Below, piece by piece: positions 40,853 to 51,184 of a stretch of DNA of 64,000 nucleotides. Within the stretch, counting starts at the first letter, position 1. The number at the start of each line of letters is the position of its first letter. Origin of the DNA: an uncultured Prevotellaceae bacterium (GTDB lineage: Bacteria > Bacteroidota > Bacteroidia > Bacteroidales > Bacteroidaceae). A program made the translations under genes and the position numbers. The notes under the pieces were generated by a model. It worked only from the letters and a program-made list of their open reading frames with translations. It did no database searches and was not told where the DNA came from. The stretch is from NCBI GenBank assembly GCA_902781315.1, contig CACZIT010000001.1, positions 124,001-188,000 of the forward strand, read 5' to 3'.

Positions 40853-41550
40853 TGGATTTCTTAGAAGGAGCAATCGTCGCCATCGACAAGCCCTACGGCA
40901 TGTCCAGTTTCGGAGCATTGGCCCACGTGCGCTACGTGCTGTCGAAGCATGTGGGCGTGAAGCGAGTGAAGACCGGTCATGCCGGCACGCTCGACCCGCT
41001 GGCCACAGGGGTGTTGGTGCTCTGCACGGGCAAGATGACGAAGCAGATAGAACGGCTGCAATATGAGACGAAGGAATACACCGCAACGCTGCAGTTGGGT
41101 GCCACGACTGCCAGCTACGACCGCGAGCACACGGTGGACATGACTTATCCCACGCGCCACATCACGCGCGAACTGATAGACAGCGTGCTGCCGCAGTTTC
41201 TGGGCGACGTGATGCAGGTGCCGCCGGCCTACAGTGCCGTTCATGTGGACGGCGAGCGCGCTTACAAACTGCGACGCCAGAGCCACGAGGTGGAGAAGCA
41301 GATGCAGGCCAAGCCCGTGCGCATCGACGAGATAGAGGTGCTGAACTTCGATGCGCAGACGATGCAGTTGCAACTGCGCGTGGTATGTGGCAAGGGCACC
41401 TACATCCGCTCGTTGGCCCGCGACATCGGTCGTGCGCTGGGCAGCGGGGCTTTCCTGACCGCACTGCGCCGTACGCGCGTGGGCGACATCCGCGAGGAGG
41501 ACTGCGTGGACTTCGACCACGTCAAGGAATGGCTGGAGGGAATGGAGTAG
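40852..41550 (+). CDS. truB: tRNA pseudouridine(55) synthase
   Basis: 232-residue TruB. Catalytic Asp48 lies in GHAGTLDPLATGVL; the KPYGMSSF N-terminal motif and CGKGTYIRSLARDIG are normal. It lacks the extra C-terminal PUA domain of longer homologues, as is usual in Bacteroidetes. Coupled to uppP. Confidence 0.96.
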   Translation: MDFLEGAIVAIDKPYGMSSFGALAHVRYVLSKHVGVKRVKTGHAGTLDPLATGVLVLCTGKMTKQIERLQYETKEYTATLQLGATTASYDREHTVDMTYPTRHITRELIDSVLPQFLGDVMQVPPAYSAVHVDGERAYKLRRQSHEVEKQMQAKPVRIDEIEVLNFDAQTMQLQLRVVCGKGTYIRSLARDIGRALGSGAFLTALRRTRVGDIREEDCVDFDHVKEWLEGME

Positions 41551-41555
41551 GCCGC

Positions 41556-41600
41556 TGACGCGGTGTGTAAATAGTAAATTCGTAAATCGTAAATATATTC
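41556..41600. repeat. GTAAAT-type short repeats between truB and queA
   Basis: GTAAATA, GTAAATTC, GTAAATC, GTAAATATATTC in tandem, occupying most of the 51-bp gap. Confidence 0.6.
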
Positions 41601-41601
41601 G

Positions 41602-42768
41602 ATGAAGCTATCACAATTTAAGTTTAAGCTCCCAGAGGAGCAGATTGCGCTCTATCCGCAGAGTCTCTACCGCGAGTTTGAGAACGAGGATGGAACCAAG
41701 GAAACCGTGCGCTTCACGCGCCGCGACGAGTGTAGGCTGATGGTGCTGCATCGCAAGTCGCAGACCATTGAGATGTACAAGCGCGATGCCGATGGCAACC
41801 CCATCGAGGGTGAATATCTGGACTTCCGCAATGTGTTGGACTACTTCGACGAAGGCGACACGTTCATCTTCAACGACACGAAGGTGTTTCCAGCCCGCCT
41901 GTATGGCACGAAGGAGAAGACCGACGCGAAGATTGAGGTGTTCCTGCTGCGCGAACTGAACGAGGAGATGCGCCTGTGGGACGTGCTCGTGGAGCCCGCC
42001 CGCAAGATTCGTATCGGCAACAAACTGTTCTTCGACGACAGTGGCACGATGGTGGCAGAGGTCATCGACAACACCACGAGCCGCGGCCGCACGCTGCGCT
42101 TCCTCTACGACTGCCCGCACGACGAGTTCAAGCGCGAGCTGTTTGCACTGGGCGAGGCCCCGCTGCCTCACTACATCATCGACAAACGCGAGGTGCACAA
42201 TGCTGATGCTCAGGACATGGAAGACTTCCAGTGCATCTTCGCCAAGAACGAAGGTGCCGTGACGGCTCCCGCCACGGGGCTGCACTTCAGCCGCGAGCTG
42301 ATGAAGCGCATGGAAATCAAGGGGCTGAACTTTGCCTACATCACGCTGCACTGCGGACTGGGCACGTTCCACGACATCGAGGTGGAAGACCTGACGAAGC
42401 ACAAGATGGACTCCGAGCAGATGTTCATCGGTGAGGAGGCCTGCGACATCGTGAATCGCACGAAGGAGGAAGGCCACCACGTTTGTGCCGTGGGCACGAG
42501 CGTGGTGAAGGCCACCGAGACCGCCGTGGGTACCGACGGTCTGCTGAAGCAGTTTGAGGGTTGGACCAACAAGTTCATCTTCCCTCCCTACGACTTTGGA
42601 CTCGCCGACTCGATGGTAGCCAATTTCTATCATCCGCTGTCGACGCTGCTTATGGAGACAGCAGCTTTCGGCGGCTACGAGCTGGTGATGGAGGCTTACG
42701 ACCTGGCCGTGAAAAACGGTTACAAGTTCGGCTGCTACGGCGACGCGATGCTCATCTTGAACGACTAG
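41602..42768 (+). CDS. queA: S-adenosylmethionine:tRNA ribosyltransferase-isomerase
   Basis: 388-residue QueA, which transfers the ribosyl part of SAM to preQ1-tRNA in queuosine synthesis. Typical blocks: [47 protein letters not shown] and [22 protein letters not shown]. It is somewhat longer than E. coli QueA because of a longer N-terminal region. It is followed by folK after 6 bp. Confidence 0.96.
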   Translation: MKLSQFKFKLPEEQIALYPQSLYREFENEDGTKETVRFTRRDECRLMVLHRKSQTIEMYKRDADGNPIEGEYLDFRNVLDYFDEGDTFIFNDTKVFPARLYGTKEKTDAKIEVFLLRELNEEMRLWDVLVEPARKIRIGNKLFFDDSGTMVAEVIDNTTSRGRTLRFLYDCPHDEFKRELFALGEAPLPHYIIDKREVHNADAQDMEDFQCIFAKNEGAVTAPATGLHFSRELMKRMEIKGLNFAYITLHCGLGTFHDIEVEDLTKHKMDSEQMFIGEEACDIVNRTKEEGHHVCAVGTSVVKATETAVGTDGLLKQFEGWTNKFIFPPYDFGLADSMVANFYHPLSTLLMETAAFGGYELVMEAYDLAVKNGYKFGCYGDAMLILND

Positions 42769-42774
42769 GCTACT

Positions 42775-43206
42775 TTGCATACCGTCTATCTGAGTCTGGG
42801 CAGCAATGAAGGCCGTCGCGAGCGCAACCTGCGGCGGGCCATCAAGAAAATAGGAGAGCTGATTGGCACTGTAGAGCGCCAGTCGGCTTTTCTCGTGACT
42901 GAGCCCTGGGGCTACGAGTCGGACCACAAGTACGTGAACGCCTGCGTGAAAGTGCTGACCGACCGCTCGCCACGCGAGGTGTTGGAACTGACGCAAAAGA
43001 TAGAACGCCAGATGGGACGCAAGAAGAAGACTGTGTTCGACGCCGACAGCGGCACGTTTGCCTATGCCGACCGCCCCATCGATATCGATATCCTGCTCTA
43101 TGACGAGCTGACGGTGGACGAGCCCGATCTTCAGATTCCTCACCCCCGCATGGCGGAACGCGACTTCGTGATGATTCCGCTGGCAGAGGTGAGAGATGAA
43201 AGGTGA
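42775..43206 (+). CDS. folK: 6-hydroxymethyl-7,8-dihydropterin pyrophosphokinase
   Basis: 143 residues; HPPK of folate synthesis. It shows LSLGSNEG at the N-terminus, FLVTEPWGYESDHKYVNACV and RPIDIDILLYDE with the metal-binding acidic residues. The only available start close to the conserved N-terminus is a TTG at 42775, six bases after the queA stop; the beta-strand YLSLGSN begins immediately after, so no longer start is needed. It overlaps the following gene by up to 11 bp. Confidence 0.93.
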   Translation: MHTVYLSLGSNEGRRERNLRRAIKKIGELIGTVERQSAFLVTEPWGYESDHKYVNACVKVLTDRSPREVLELTQKIERQMGRKKKTVFDADSGTFAYADRPIDIDILLYDELTVDEPDLQIPHPRMAERDFVMIPLAEVRDER

Positions 43207-43966
43207 AAAAATGGAAAAGGTGAAAAGAATTTGTTTCGTATGGTTGGCACTGCTGCCCTTGCTGGTATTGGCTCAGCAAGAGCCAACGTTCGAGAAACTG
43301 CTGGTGCCCGACCGGAAAGTGTTTGACTTCGGAACCATTCAGGAAAAGGATGGGCCTGTCAGCCATGTCTTCACACTGAAGAACACAAGCGACAAGCCCA
43401 TTGCCATCAGTGAGGTGTCGGCATGGTGCGGCTGCACGACGGCCCAATTCGATAAGCGCCCCATCCGGCCCGGACAGTCGGGTAGGGTAGTGGTGACGTT
43501 CAATCCCAGCCATCGTCCCGGTGCATTCAGCAAGGAGGTGGTGGTGCTCTTGGGCGACGGCAGCAGCTATGTGCGGCTGTGGGTGAAAGGCACGGTGAAA
43601 GGCATGCAGCATCCCGTCACCGAGGACCATCCCTATCACTACGGCAGCGGACTCTACATGAGTCATCGCGTGCTGCCGTTTCGCGCGCTGAAGAAAGGCG
43701 AAGCGCAAACCATCAAACTGCGTCTGGCCAACGGAACCGACCGGGAGATGACCATCGACTTCCTGCGACAACCTAACAACCGCATCGTGCAGATGCCTGA
43801 GCGCATCGTGCTGAAACCTCAGGAGCGGCGCGTGGTGGACGTGAGCTATAGGGCAGTGCGCGAATATCCCTACCGGCGACGCATCGACGTGGTGCCCGTA
43901 GTGGGCGGAAAACGGCTGGAAGCACTTCGTCTGACGCTACTACCTAGTAAACTACCTGGAAAATAA
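43196..43966 (+). CDS. DUF1573 secreted protein
   Basis: 256 residues with a signal peptide (ICFVWLALLPLLVLAQQ) and an N-terminal DUF1573/ASH-like immunoglobulin-fold domain (VFDFGTIQEKDGPVSHVFTLKN ... WCGCTT ... RPGQSGRVVVTFNP). A second beta domain follows (about 140-256). Role unknown; probably periplasmic. Two ATGs (43196 and 43211) are possible, both after AAGG/AGG-like sequence. The 5' end consists of GGTGAAAA-type repeats (MKGEKMEKVKR), so the longer form may be partly repeat-derived. Confidence 0.85.
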   Translation: MKGEKMEKVKRICFVWLALLPLLVLAQQEPTFEKLLVPDRKVFDFGTIQEKDGPVSHVFTLKNTSDKPIAISEVSAWCGCTTAQFDKRPIRPGQSGRVVVTFNPSHRPGAFSKEVVVLLGDGSSYVRLWVKGTVKGMQHPVTEDHPYHYGSGLYMSHRVLPFRALKKGEAQTIKLRLANGTDREMTIDFLRQPNNRIVQMPERIVLKPQERRVVDVSYRAVREYPYRRRIDVVPVVGGKRLEALRLTLLPSKLPGK

Positions 43967-43976
43967 TGGAAGATTA

Positions 43977-44008
43977 TTTGCTTTTTCTAATTTTATTAGT
44001 TAATTTTG
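43977..44008 (+). promoter_or_regulatory. Bacteroidetes promoter for the susC-led polysaccharide-utilisation locus
   Basis: TTTG (43977-43980), 20-bp spacer, TAATTTTG (44001-44008); the 5' untranslated region is about 75 nt. Confidence 0.75.
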
Positions 44009-44086
44009 CACGCTGATTTGAAAAATACTCTCAATAACACCTAATATAATAATACACACTAACATTAACAATAACTTATCTTCATT

Positions 44087-47000
44087 ATGAGACAAAACAG
44101 TTTGATGAAACTTCTCTTGCTGTCAGCGCTATCAGCAGCTACGACAGGCGTGTCGGCCGTAGTGCCCGCACAGACTGGCGCAACAGCTCAGCAGCAACAG
44201 GCAGGGAAGAATCATGTAAGCGGTCGGGTGCTCGACAAGGCTGGTGAGCCCATTATCGGAGCCACCGTCAACGTGAAAGGCACCGACCGAAACGCCGTTA
44301 CCGACATCGACGGTAACTTTACGATCGACGCTCCCGAGGGAGCCACGCTCGTGATCTCTTACATTGGTTTCCAGAACCAGGAAGTGAAGGCCAGCAATGG
44401 CATCGTGGTCACCATGAACGACGAGAGCACCAGCCTGAACGAGGTGGTGGTGACCGCCCTGGGTATCAAGAAGGAAGCCAAGTCGCTTTCCTACAACGTG
44501 CAGCAACTGAATGCCGACGCCGTGATGACGGTTCAGGATGCCAACTTCGTGAATTCGCTGAACGGTAAGGTGGCTGGTGTGCAGATCAACGCTGCCGCAT
44601 CGGGCATCGGTGGTGCCTCGCGTGTGGTGATGCGTGGTGCCAAGTCTATCGACGGCAACAACAACGTGCTCTACGTCATCGACGGTATGCCCGTGGTGAA
44701 CGCCCAAAGCAACCTTGACGAGAGCGCACTCGCCTATAGCGGCAACGGCCAGACCGGTGACGCTACGGCTATGCTTAACCCCGACGACATCGAGAGCATC
44801 TCGGCACTGACCGGTCCTTCGGCAGCCGCCCTGTATGGCTCTACCGCTTCGAACGGTGTCATCCTGATTACAACGAAGAAGGGTGCCGCCGGCAAGACAC
44901 ACATTTCTTACAATGGCAGTTTCCAGTTCTCGAAGCCGCTCATGCTGCCCGAGTTCCAGAACACCTACGGACAGACCGAAGCAGGCAGCTACTACAGCTG
45001 GGGCGACAAGCTCACTACGCCCTCCAGCTATGATCCTGCCGACTTCTTCCGCACGGGCACGAATTTCACCAATTCGGTGTCGCTCTCTACGGGAACCGAC
45101 CGCAACCAGACTTATGCCTCCATCGGTGCCAGCAACGCTGGTGGCATCATCCACAATAACGACTTCGACCGCTACAACCTCTCCGTGCGCAACACCACGA
45201 AGATGTTCGGCGACAAGCTGACGCTCGACCTGAGCTACATGATGTCGTCGGTGAAGGAGAACAACATGATCACGCAGGGTCAGTATTTCAACCCGCTCGT
45301 GCCCCTCTATCTGTTCCCTGCAGGAGCCGACTGGGAGGCCGTGACCTACTACGAGCGCTACAACGCCGACCGCAACTTCGCCACGCAGTTCTGGCCCTAC
45401 GGTCGTCAGGCCATGTCGATGCAGAACCCCTATTGGATTACCGAGCACGACAACTTCACCAACCATAAGTTCCGCAACACGTTCACCGCTTCGCTGAAGT
45501 ACGACATCACCGACTGGCTGGCACTGACTGGCCGCGTGAAGTACGACAACAACGACGTCAGGAACGAGTCGAAGTACGACGCAGGCACTGACCTGCAGTT
45601 TGCTTCGAAGTACGGTCACTATGGTCAGACCCACCGTCAGTACACTCAGTATTTTGCTGAGGCTTTCGCTACGGTCAATAAGTATTGGAACGAGAACACC
45701 TGGAGCCTCACCGCCGTGCTTGGTACGAGCTACGACAAGCAGCAGGAGCGCTTCACGAGTTTCGACGGTCATCTCTCGACGGCTGCCAACATTTTCTCGC
45801 TGCGCAACGTGGTGGCCGGTGGTTCCACGAAGTACGACCAGGGACTGATGCCGTTCAAGAAAATCGGTGTCTATGGCAGCACGCAGGTGGGCTACAAGAG
45901 CATGGCCTACATCGACCTGACAGCCCGCAACGACTGGTCGTCGAAGATGGCCAAGGCCGAGGAATCCTACTTCTATTGGTCGGCAGGTCTGTCGGGCATA
46001 TTCACCGAGATGTTCCCCGCCATCAAGTCTAACGACTACCTGAACTACCTGAAGGCTCGCATCTCGTATGCCGAAGTGGGTAACGACCCTGCCGAGTGCT
46101 TCATCACCATTCCTTACTACACGCTGACTGCTGCCGGCATCAGCACTGCCACGAGCATGCCCAACCCCGACCTGAAGGCTGAGCGCACGAAGTCGTGGGA
46201 GGCTGGTATCGACCTGGTGCTCTTCCGCAACAAACTGCGCGTGAATGCCACTGTCTATCATTCGCGCACTTACAACCAGTTCTTCAATATCTCGCTGCCG
46301 GCGTCGTCGGGTTACACCAATGCGATTGTCAATGGCGGACGCGTCGACAACAAGGGTGTTGAGCTGAGCGCACGCTTTGCCCAGCCTCTCGGTCCCGTGA
46401 AGTGGGAGACCTACCTCACTTGGACGCTGAACCATAACGAAATAAAGGAACTGCTGCACGACTGGAAGAACCCCATCGACGGCAACGTCTACTCACTCAC
46501 CGAACTCGACAAAGGCGGACTCTCTGGCTACAAGACCAAGCTTGTGGAGGGTGGTTCGCTCTCTGACATCTACGTGAACACGCTGGCCGTTGGCGAGCAT
46601 GGCGAATACTACGTAGACCCGCAGACCCACTCGCTGCGTACCGATGCCAACAACTACGTGAAGGCTGGCCAGGCAGCGCCGCGTTACAACCTCTCGTGGG
46701 GTAACGACCTTTCGTGGAAGGGTCTGACTCTCGGCTTCCAGTTTGCTCTGCGCGCCGGTGGCATCGTCGTTTCGCAGACACAGGCCATCATGGATGCCTT
46801 CGGTGCTTCGAAGGCTTCGGCTGACGCTCGCGATGCTGGTGGCGTGATAATCAATGGCAAGCCCATCAAGGCTTCCGACTATTACCAGACCGTGGCCAGC
46901 GACAGCCATATCATTGGTTCGCAGTACGTTTATAGCGCTACCAACCTGCGCCTGTCGGAACTCGCCCTGGGTTACAATATTCCTGTGCAGAAGTGGCAGA

Positions 47001-47176
47001 ACGTCATCAAGGGTGCCAACATCTCGTTTGTTGCCCACAACCTCTGGATGCTCTACTGCAAGGCTCCCTTCGACCCCGAGGTCACGGCCAACACGGGCAC
47101 CTATGCCCAGGGTCTGGACTACTTCATGCAGCCCAGCCTGCGTACGATGGGATTCTCTGTAAAACTTAGGTTCTAA
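44087..47176 (+). CDS. SusC/RagA-family TonB-dependent outer membrane transporter
   Basis: 1029 residues. Signal peptide, then a carboxypeptidase-D-like regulatory domain (GRVLDKAGEPIIGATVNVKG ... LVISYIGFQNQEV), a plug (VVVTALGIKKEAKSLSYNVQ) and a 22-strand-type barrel ending LRTMGFSVKLRF with terminal Phe. It imports oligosaccharides with its SusD partner. No N-terminal signalling extension is seen, so an anti-sigma-type control is unlikely. It leads a five-gene operon with GH18 and two DUF1735 lipoproteins. Confidence 0.95.
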   Translation: MRQNSLMKLLLLSALSAATTGVSAVVPAQTGATAQQQQAGKNHVSGRVLDKAGEPIIGATVNVKGTDRNAVTDIDGNFTIDAPEGATLVISYIGFQNQEVKASNGIVVTMNDESTSLNEVVVTALGIKKEAKSLSYNVQQLNADAVMTVQDANFVNSLNGKVAGVQINAAASGIGGASRVVMRGAKSIDGNNNVLYVIDGMPVVNAQSNLDESALAYSGNGQTGDATAMLNPDDIESISALTGPSAAALYGSTASNGVILITTKKGAAGKTHISYNGSFQFSKPLMLPEFQNTYGQTEAGSYYSWGDKLTTPSSYDPADFFRTGTNFTNSVSLSTGTDRNQTYASIGASNAGGIIHNNDFDRYNLSVRNTTKMFGDKLTLDLSYMMSSVKENNMITQGQYFNPLVPLYLFPAGADWEAVTYYERYNADRNFATQFWPYGRQAMSMQNPYWITEHDNFTNHKFRNTFTASLKYDITDWLALTGRVKYDNNDVRNESKYDAGTDLQFASKYGHYGQTHRQYTQYFAEAFATVNKYWNENTWSLTAVLGTSYDKQQERFTSFDGHLSTAANIFSLRNVVAGGSTKYDQGLMPFKKIGVYGSTQVGYKSMAYIDLTARNDWSSKMAKAEESYFYWSAGLSGIFTEMFPAIKSNDYLNYLKARISYAEVGNDPAECFITIPYYTLTAAGISTATSMPNPDLKAERTKSWEAGIDLVLFRNKLRVNATVYHSRTYNQFFNISLPASSGYTNAIVNGGRVDNKGVELSARFAQPLGPVKWETYLTWTLNHNEIKELLHDWKNPIDGNVYSLTELDKGGLSGYKTKLVEGGSLSDIYVNTLAVGEHGEYYVDPQTHSLRTDANNYVKAGQAAPRYNLSWGNDLSWKGLTLGFQFALRAGGIVVSQTQAIMDAFGASKASADARDAGGVIINGKPIKASDYYQTVASDSHIIGSQYVYSATNLRLSELALGYNIPVQKWQNVIKGANISFVAHNLWMLYCKAPFDPEVTANTGTYAQGLDYFMQPSLRTMGFSVKLRF

Positions 47177-47191
47177 AGAAAGGAGACAGTC

Positions 47192-48814
47192 ATGATGAAA
47201 AAGAATATTTTAAGATATACATTATTTGGTTTCCTCGCTCTCTCGCTTACGACGGCTTGCACCGACGACTTCGAGAGCCTGAACACCAACAAGCACGCTG
47301 CCACCGATGCTGACATGGAAAAGGACGGCAAGGCCGTGGGTTCCTTCTTCACGCAGATGATCAACCGCACGACGGTGATGAAGATTGGCGGCGACCAGGA
47401 TGATGAGTTTGCTTCGACGGGTGCCTACCAGCATCAGATTGGTATCAGCGCCGACAGCTATTCGGGCTACATTGGCCACACGGCCGGTTGGGCTCGCGGT
47501 CGTTACAATGGCACCTACAACTTCTCGAAAGGCGACGAATGGGGCAACGCTATGTTCAAAATGGGCATGGTGCAGATCATGCCGGCTTGGGCCCAGATGC
47601 ATGCCAAGGCACTGGAGCAGAATCAGCCTCAGGTGGCTGCCCTTGCTGATGTGGTGAAGGTGTTCGCCATGCATCGTGTTGCCGACCACTATGGGCCGAT
47701 TCCTTACATCAACTACACGCTGGGTGCCATCGGCCAGAGCTACGATGCCCTCGACAAGGTCTATGCCAAGTTCTTTGAAGAACTCGACGGCGCTATCGAG
47801 GTGCTCACCCCGTATGCCCTCGCAGGCAACAACATCCTCGGCGACTACGACCCCATCTATGGTGGCGATATCCTGAAGTGGACCAAGTTGGCCAACACCC
47901 TGCGTTTGCGACTGGCACTGCGCGTGGTCTATGCTGATGCCGCTCTGGCTCAGACCGAGGCAGAGAAATCGGCGGCATGTCCCGTTGGTTTCATTGACGA
48001 GGCTGATGGTCGTGCTCAGTATAACGGACTGCCCAATTCCGCAGCCGTCAATCCCATCTGGCAGCAGGCTTATGAGTGGAACGAGAACCGCATGAGTGCT
48101 CCGATGGATTCCTACCTCAACGGTTATAAGGATCCGCGCATCTCGGTTTACTTTGTGGCTGCCGGCGATGGTAAGTACCACGGCGTGCGCCAGGGTGTCT
48201 TTGCCGACGGAGCCAACCAGAGTGCATACATCGGTGAGAAGATTTCCAACGTGAACCTCAGCGAGAACTCTCCCGTGCTCTACATGGCTGCTGCCGAGAG
48301 CTTCTTCCTGCGTGCTGAGGCTGCTCTGCGTGGTTGGAACATGGGTGGAACGGCCCAGAGTTTCTACGAGGCAGGCATTCGCATGTCGATGCAGGAGAAC
48401 GGTATCACAAGTGGTGTTGATTCTTACGTCAGGAACAGCACTGCCCATCCTGCCGCCTTCAACGATAATGCTGGCAGCGACAGTGCACCTGCACCCAGCA
48501 CCATCACTATTCGTTGGAACGACAATGACGACTTCGAGACTAACCTCGAGCGCATCATTGTTCAGAAGTGGATTGCCGGTTGGGGCAACTCTTGCGAGGC
48601 TTGGTCGGAATTCCGCCGCACGGGCTATCCGAAGATGTTCCCAGTGAAACTCAACTACAGTGACGGCGCCGTGTCGAGCGACCTGCAGATTCGCCGTCTG
48701 CCTTATCCCGGAACAGAGTACAATACCAATCGTGCTGCCGTCACCGCTGCAGCCCAGTTGCTGGGTGGCGAGGACAATTGCGGTACGCGCCTCTGGTGGG
48801 ACAAGAAGAATTAA
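47192..48814 (+). CDS. SusD/RagB-like glycan-binding lipoprotein
   Basis: 540 residues. Lipoprotein signal peptide with Cys23 (SLTTAC) and a helical TPR-like SusD fold (KALEQNQPQVAALADVVKVF, WTKLANTLRLRLALRV, FLRAEAALRGW). It resembles the shorter SusD-like subfamily common in N-glycan loci. It caps the SusC barrel at the surface and captures oligosaccharides. It is 15 bp after susC. Confidence 0.93.
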   Translation: MMKKNILRYTLFGFLALSLTTACTDDFESLNTNKHAATDADMEKDGKAVGSFFTQMINRTTVMKIGGDQDDEFASTGAYQHQIGISADSYSGYIGHTAGWARGRYNGTYNFSKGDEWGNAMFKMGMVQIMPAWAQMHAKALEQNQPQVAALADVVKVFAMHRVADHYGPIPYINYTLGAIGQSYDALDKVYAKFFEELDGAIEVLTPYALAGNNILGDYDPIYGGDILKWTKLANTLRLRLALRVVYADAALAQTEAEKSAACPVGFIDEADGRAQYNGLPNSAAVNPIWQQAYEWNENRMSAPMDSYLNGYKDPRISVYFVAAGDGKYHGVRQGVFADGANQSAYIGEKISNVNLSENSPVLYMAAAESFFLRAEAALRGWNMGGTAQSFYEAGIRMSMQENGITSGVDSYVRNSTAHPAAFNDNAGSDSAPAPSTITIRWNDNDDFETNLERIIVQKWIAGWGNSCEAWSEFRRTGYPKMFPVKLNYSDGAVSSDLQIRRLPYPGTEYNTNRAAVTAAAQLLGGEDNCGTRLWWDKKN

Positions 48815-48846
48815 TATTGAAAGTGGAAATTGATAATTGACAAAAT

Positions 48847-49854
48847 ATGAAACTGAAAAGTATATTGAGTGCAACGGTGCTTGCTGGCTTAGCCTTGACG
48901 AGTTTCGTCAGTTGCGACACTGAGGTGGAGAATGAGACTATTCAACATCTCTACAAATACGATGCACAGTATTTTGAAAACCTCCGTGCTTGGAAGAAAA
49001 CCCAGCATGAGGTCACCTATGTTTACTATGCTGCCTGGGCTCCGCTGGAAGGACAGGAAGGCTATAAGGATCCCGCCTCGTGGGGTGAGCGCATCAAGGG
49101 ACTGCCCGACAGCCTCGACATCGTGAACCTCTGGATGGGCATCCCCACGCCTGAGACTCATCCTGTGGCCTACGAAGACATGGTCTATGCGCAGGACGTG
49201 CTGGGCACGCGCTTCGTTTTCCATGGCGATGCCAGTCACTTCAACCACTACTTCTATGACCGCGAGTTCGACGAAGCCACGAAGTCGTTCAAGTATAAGC
49301 TCGATGCCAATGGCAACAAGATCGTGCTGAAGTCGGATCCCAACGACGAGTATTCGTTGCGTTCCTACGCCCGCTGGGCTTGCGATACAGTGATGAAGTG
49401 CCGCCTCGACGGTGTCGACTTCGACTACGAAGGCTGGGACAACGAAAGCATGCGCATCGTTGCCGACGAGTGCAACAAGTTCTTCGGCCCCGAGGGAGCT
49501 TGGCCCGAGAAGCTCTTCATCATCGACTGGTTCGGTGGTGCACCGAGTGGTTGCGATGACTATTGCGACTACTTCGTGCGTCAGGCTTACACGTGGCAAA
49601 TCGGTTTCCAGACCGGTACCGGTGGTCGCCCTCAGGAGAAGACAATCTACTGCGACAGCTTCGGCGGTGAGGCCGGTGAGGCCGGTCCGCGTGGTGCTCA
49701 GATCTGCGACTATGCCCGTTGGGAGCCTGCCACAGGCCACAAGGGTGGTTGCGGTGCCTACTACGTCGACTTCAACTACAAGGATCCTTCTGGCATTCCC
49801 TACGGTGAGTTCCGTAAGGCCATTCAGATTATGAATCCCGCCATCCACAAGTAA
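48847..49854 (+). CDS. GH18 endo-beta-N-acetylglucosaminidase-like lipoprotein
   Basis: 335 residues. Lipoprotein signal with Cys23 (TSFVSC). A GH18 barrel carries the complete DxxDxDxE motif: Asp188, Asp191, Asp193, Glu195 (DGVDFDYEGWD), so an active enzyme is expected. Upstream YVYYAAWAPL and downstream IIDWFGGAP match endo-F-type members that cut the chitobiose core of N-glycans rather than chitin. Its place in a SusC/SusD locus with DUF1735 proteins parallels the Bacteroides thetaiotaomicron BT3983-BT3987 locus for high-mannose N-glycans. Confidence 0.9.
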   Translation: MKLKSILSATVLAGLALTSFVSCDTEVENETIQHLYKYDAQYFENLRAWKKTQHEVTYVYYAAWAPLEGQEGYKDPASWGERIKGLPDSLDIVNLWMGIPTPETHPVAYEDMVYAQDVLGTRFVFHGDASHFNHYFYDREFDEATKSFKYKLDANGNKIVLKSDPNDEYSLRSYARWACDTVMKCRLDGVDFDYEGWDNESMRIVADECNKFFGPEGAWPEKLFIIDWFGGAPSGCDDYCDYFVRQAYTWQIGFQTGTGGRPQEKTIYCDSFGGEAGEAGPRGAQICDYARWEPATGHKGGCGAYYVDFNYKDPSGIPYGEFRKAIQIMNPAIHK

Positions 49855-49911
49855 TTGTCAAGTATGTTGCTGTACACAGCAACTCCCTAAAACAATCAAA
49901 AAGCAATAACA

Positions 49912-51126
49912 ATGAAAACAACCATAATTTCAAAGGCAACTCTGGGAGTGCTGGCCATCGCCTCGCTCCTGCTTACCTCTTGCCGCAGCGACGGTGGTTT
50001 CGACTACGACCACTCGGCGCTCTATCTCTCCGGCACTGAGGAGAATCCCGTCGTGAAATTTGTCGTCGAGGACACGCCGGCAAGCTATGCCGTCACCGTG
50101 CAGAGCACCGAGAAGGTGGCTTCCGACGTCAACCTCACGCTGGCCATCGACCGCGCCAAGGTCGAAGAATACAACAAGATCAACAAGACAAACTTCTTCG
50201 CCATTCCTGAAGGAGCCGTTGAACTTGATAACTCGCAGGTGACCATCAGCGAGGGCAATGCCATTTCGTCGGCTGCAACCGTCAAGGTTGTCAGCACGGA
50301 GGCTTTCGAGGAAGGTGCCACTTATATGATTCCTGTCACCATCCAGAATGTGAGTGGTAGCATGACCGATGTCATAGAGGGCTCGCGCACCATTTTCCTG
50401 CGCGTCTCGCGCGTCATCAACTTCGCAGCCGTCAATGCCAACTACAACGCTTCGTCAAATTTCATCTTTGATCAGGCCATTCCCCTGACCACTTTCACCT
50501 ATGAGATGAAAATCTATCCCACAGGACTTGCCAACAGTGGTCCCCAGCGTTTCTGTGCTCTGGAGCAGGCCGACGAGTCGAAGGCACTGCTGCTGCGCTT
50601 CAACGAGGCCAACACCTCCAACAAGCTTCAGGTCATGACACCGTGCGGAACCATGATGTCGAACACCGAGTTTGCCAACAACCAGTGGTATCTGCTCTCC
50701 ATCGTATGGGATGGCACCAATCTGCTGTTCTATGTAAATGGTGTGCTCGACAACTCACTGGCTGGCAAGGATCCAGGTGGCATCAACTTCCAGCGTTTCG
50801 AAATGGGTATGTCATGGGGTGGCTACAACTCCCGCCAGTTCTTCGGCCATCGCTTCTGCGAGTTCCGCGTCTGGGACCGCGCCCTTTCCGCCAGCGAAAT
50901 TCTTGGCGGGCTCTGTGGCGTAGCAGCTAATTCTGAGGGTCTTCAGGCCTACTGGAAGTTCAACGAGGGCACAGGTCACGTCTTCAAGGATGCCACGGGT
51001 CACGGCTTCGACATGGACTGGACCAATACCTCCCGCGCCATCTACGAAGGCGACATGCTGCCCACCCCCGATGCCTACAAGTACATCCAGTGGGTGAAGG
51101 ACGACGCCAACAAGTGCGCTCAGTAG
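49912..51126 (+). CDS. DUF1735 and LamG-like domain surface lipoprotein
   Basis: 404 residues: lipoprotein signal (Cys24, LLLTSC), a DUF1735 beta-sandwich (about 35-165, SALYLSGTEENPVVKF ... YMIPVTIQN) and a LamG/concanavalin-type domain (about 180-375, FTYEMKIYPTG ... QWYLLSIVWDGTNLLFYVNG). Such proteins bind glycans at the surface and support the GH18 enzyme. Its signal peptide (MKTTIISKA) is almost identical in DNA and protein to that of the next gene, suggesting duplication of the 5' end. Confidence 0.85.
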   Translation: MKTTIISKATLGVLAIASLLLTSCRSDGGFDYDHSALYLSGTEENPVVKFVVEDTPASYAVTVQSTEKVASDVNLTLAIDRAKVEEYNKINKTNFFAIPEGAVELDNSQVTISEGNAISSAATVKVVSTEAFEEGATYMIPVTIQNVSGSMTDVIEGSRTIFLRVSRVINFAAVNANYNASSNFIFDQAIPLTTFTYEMKIYPTGLANSGPQRFCALEQADESKALLLRFNEANTSNKLQVMTPCGTMMSNTEFANNQWYLLSIVWDGTNLLFYVNGVLDNSLAGKDPGGINFQRFEMGMSWGGYNSRQFFGHRFCEFRVWDRALSASEILGGLCGVAANSEGLQAYWKFNEGTGHVFKDATGHGFDMDWTNTSRAIYEGDMLPTPDAYKYIQWVKDDANKCAQ

Positions 51127-51184
51127 TTCAGTGTATTGCCGCCACGGCAACCAAGCATTCAACAACAATCAAAACAAAACAACA

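Noticed and set aside
44132..46459. 775-codon open frame opposite susC
   Set aside because: Antisense shadow; susC is complete with all family features, and the opposite frame shows no recognisable motif.
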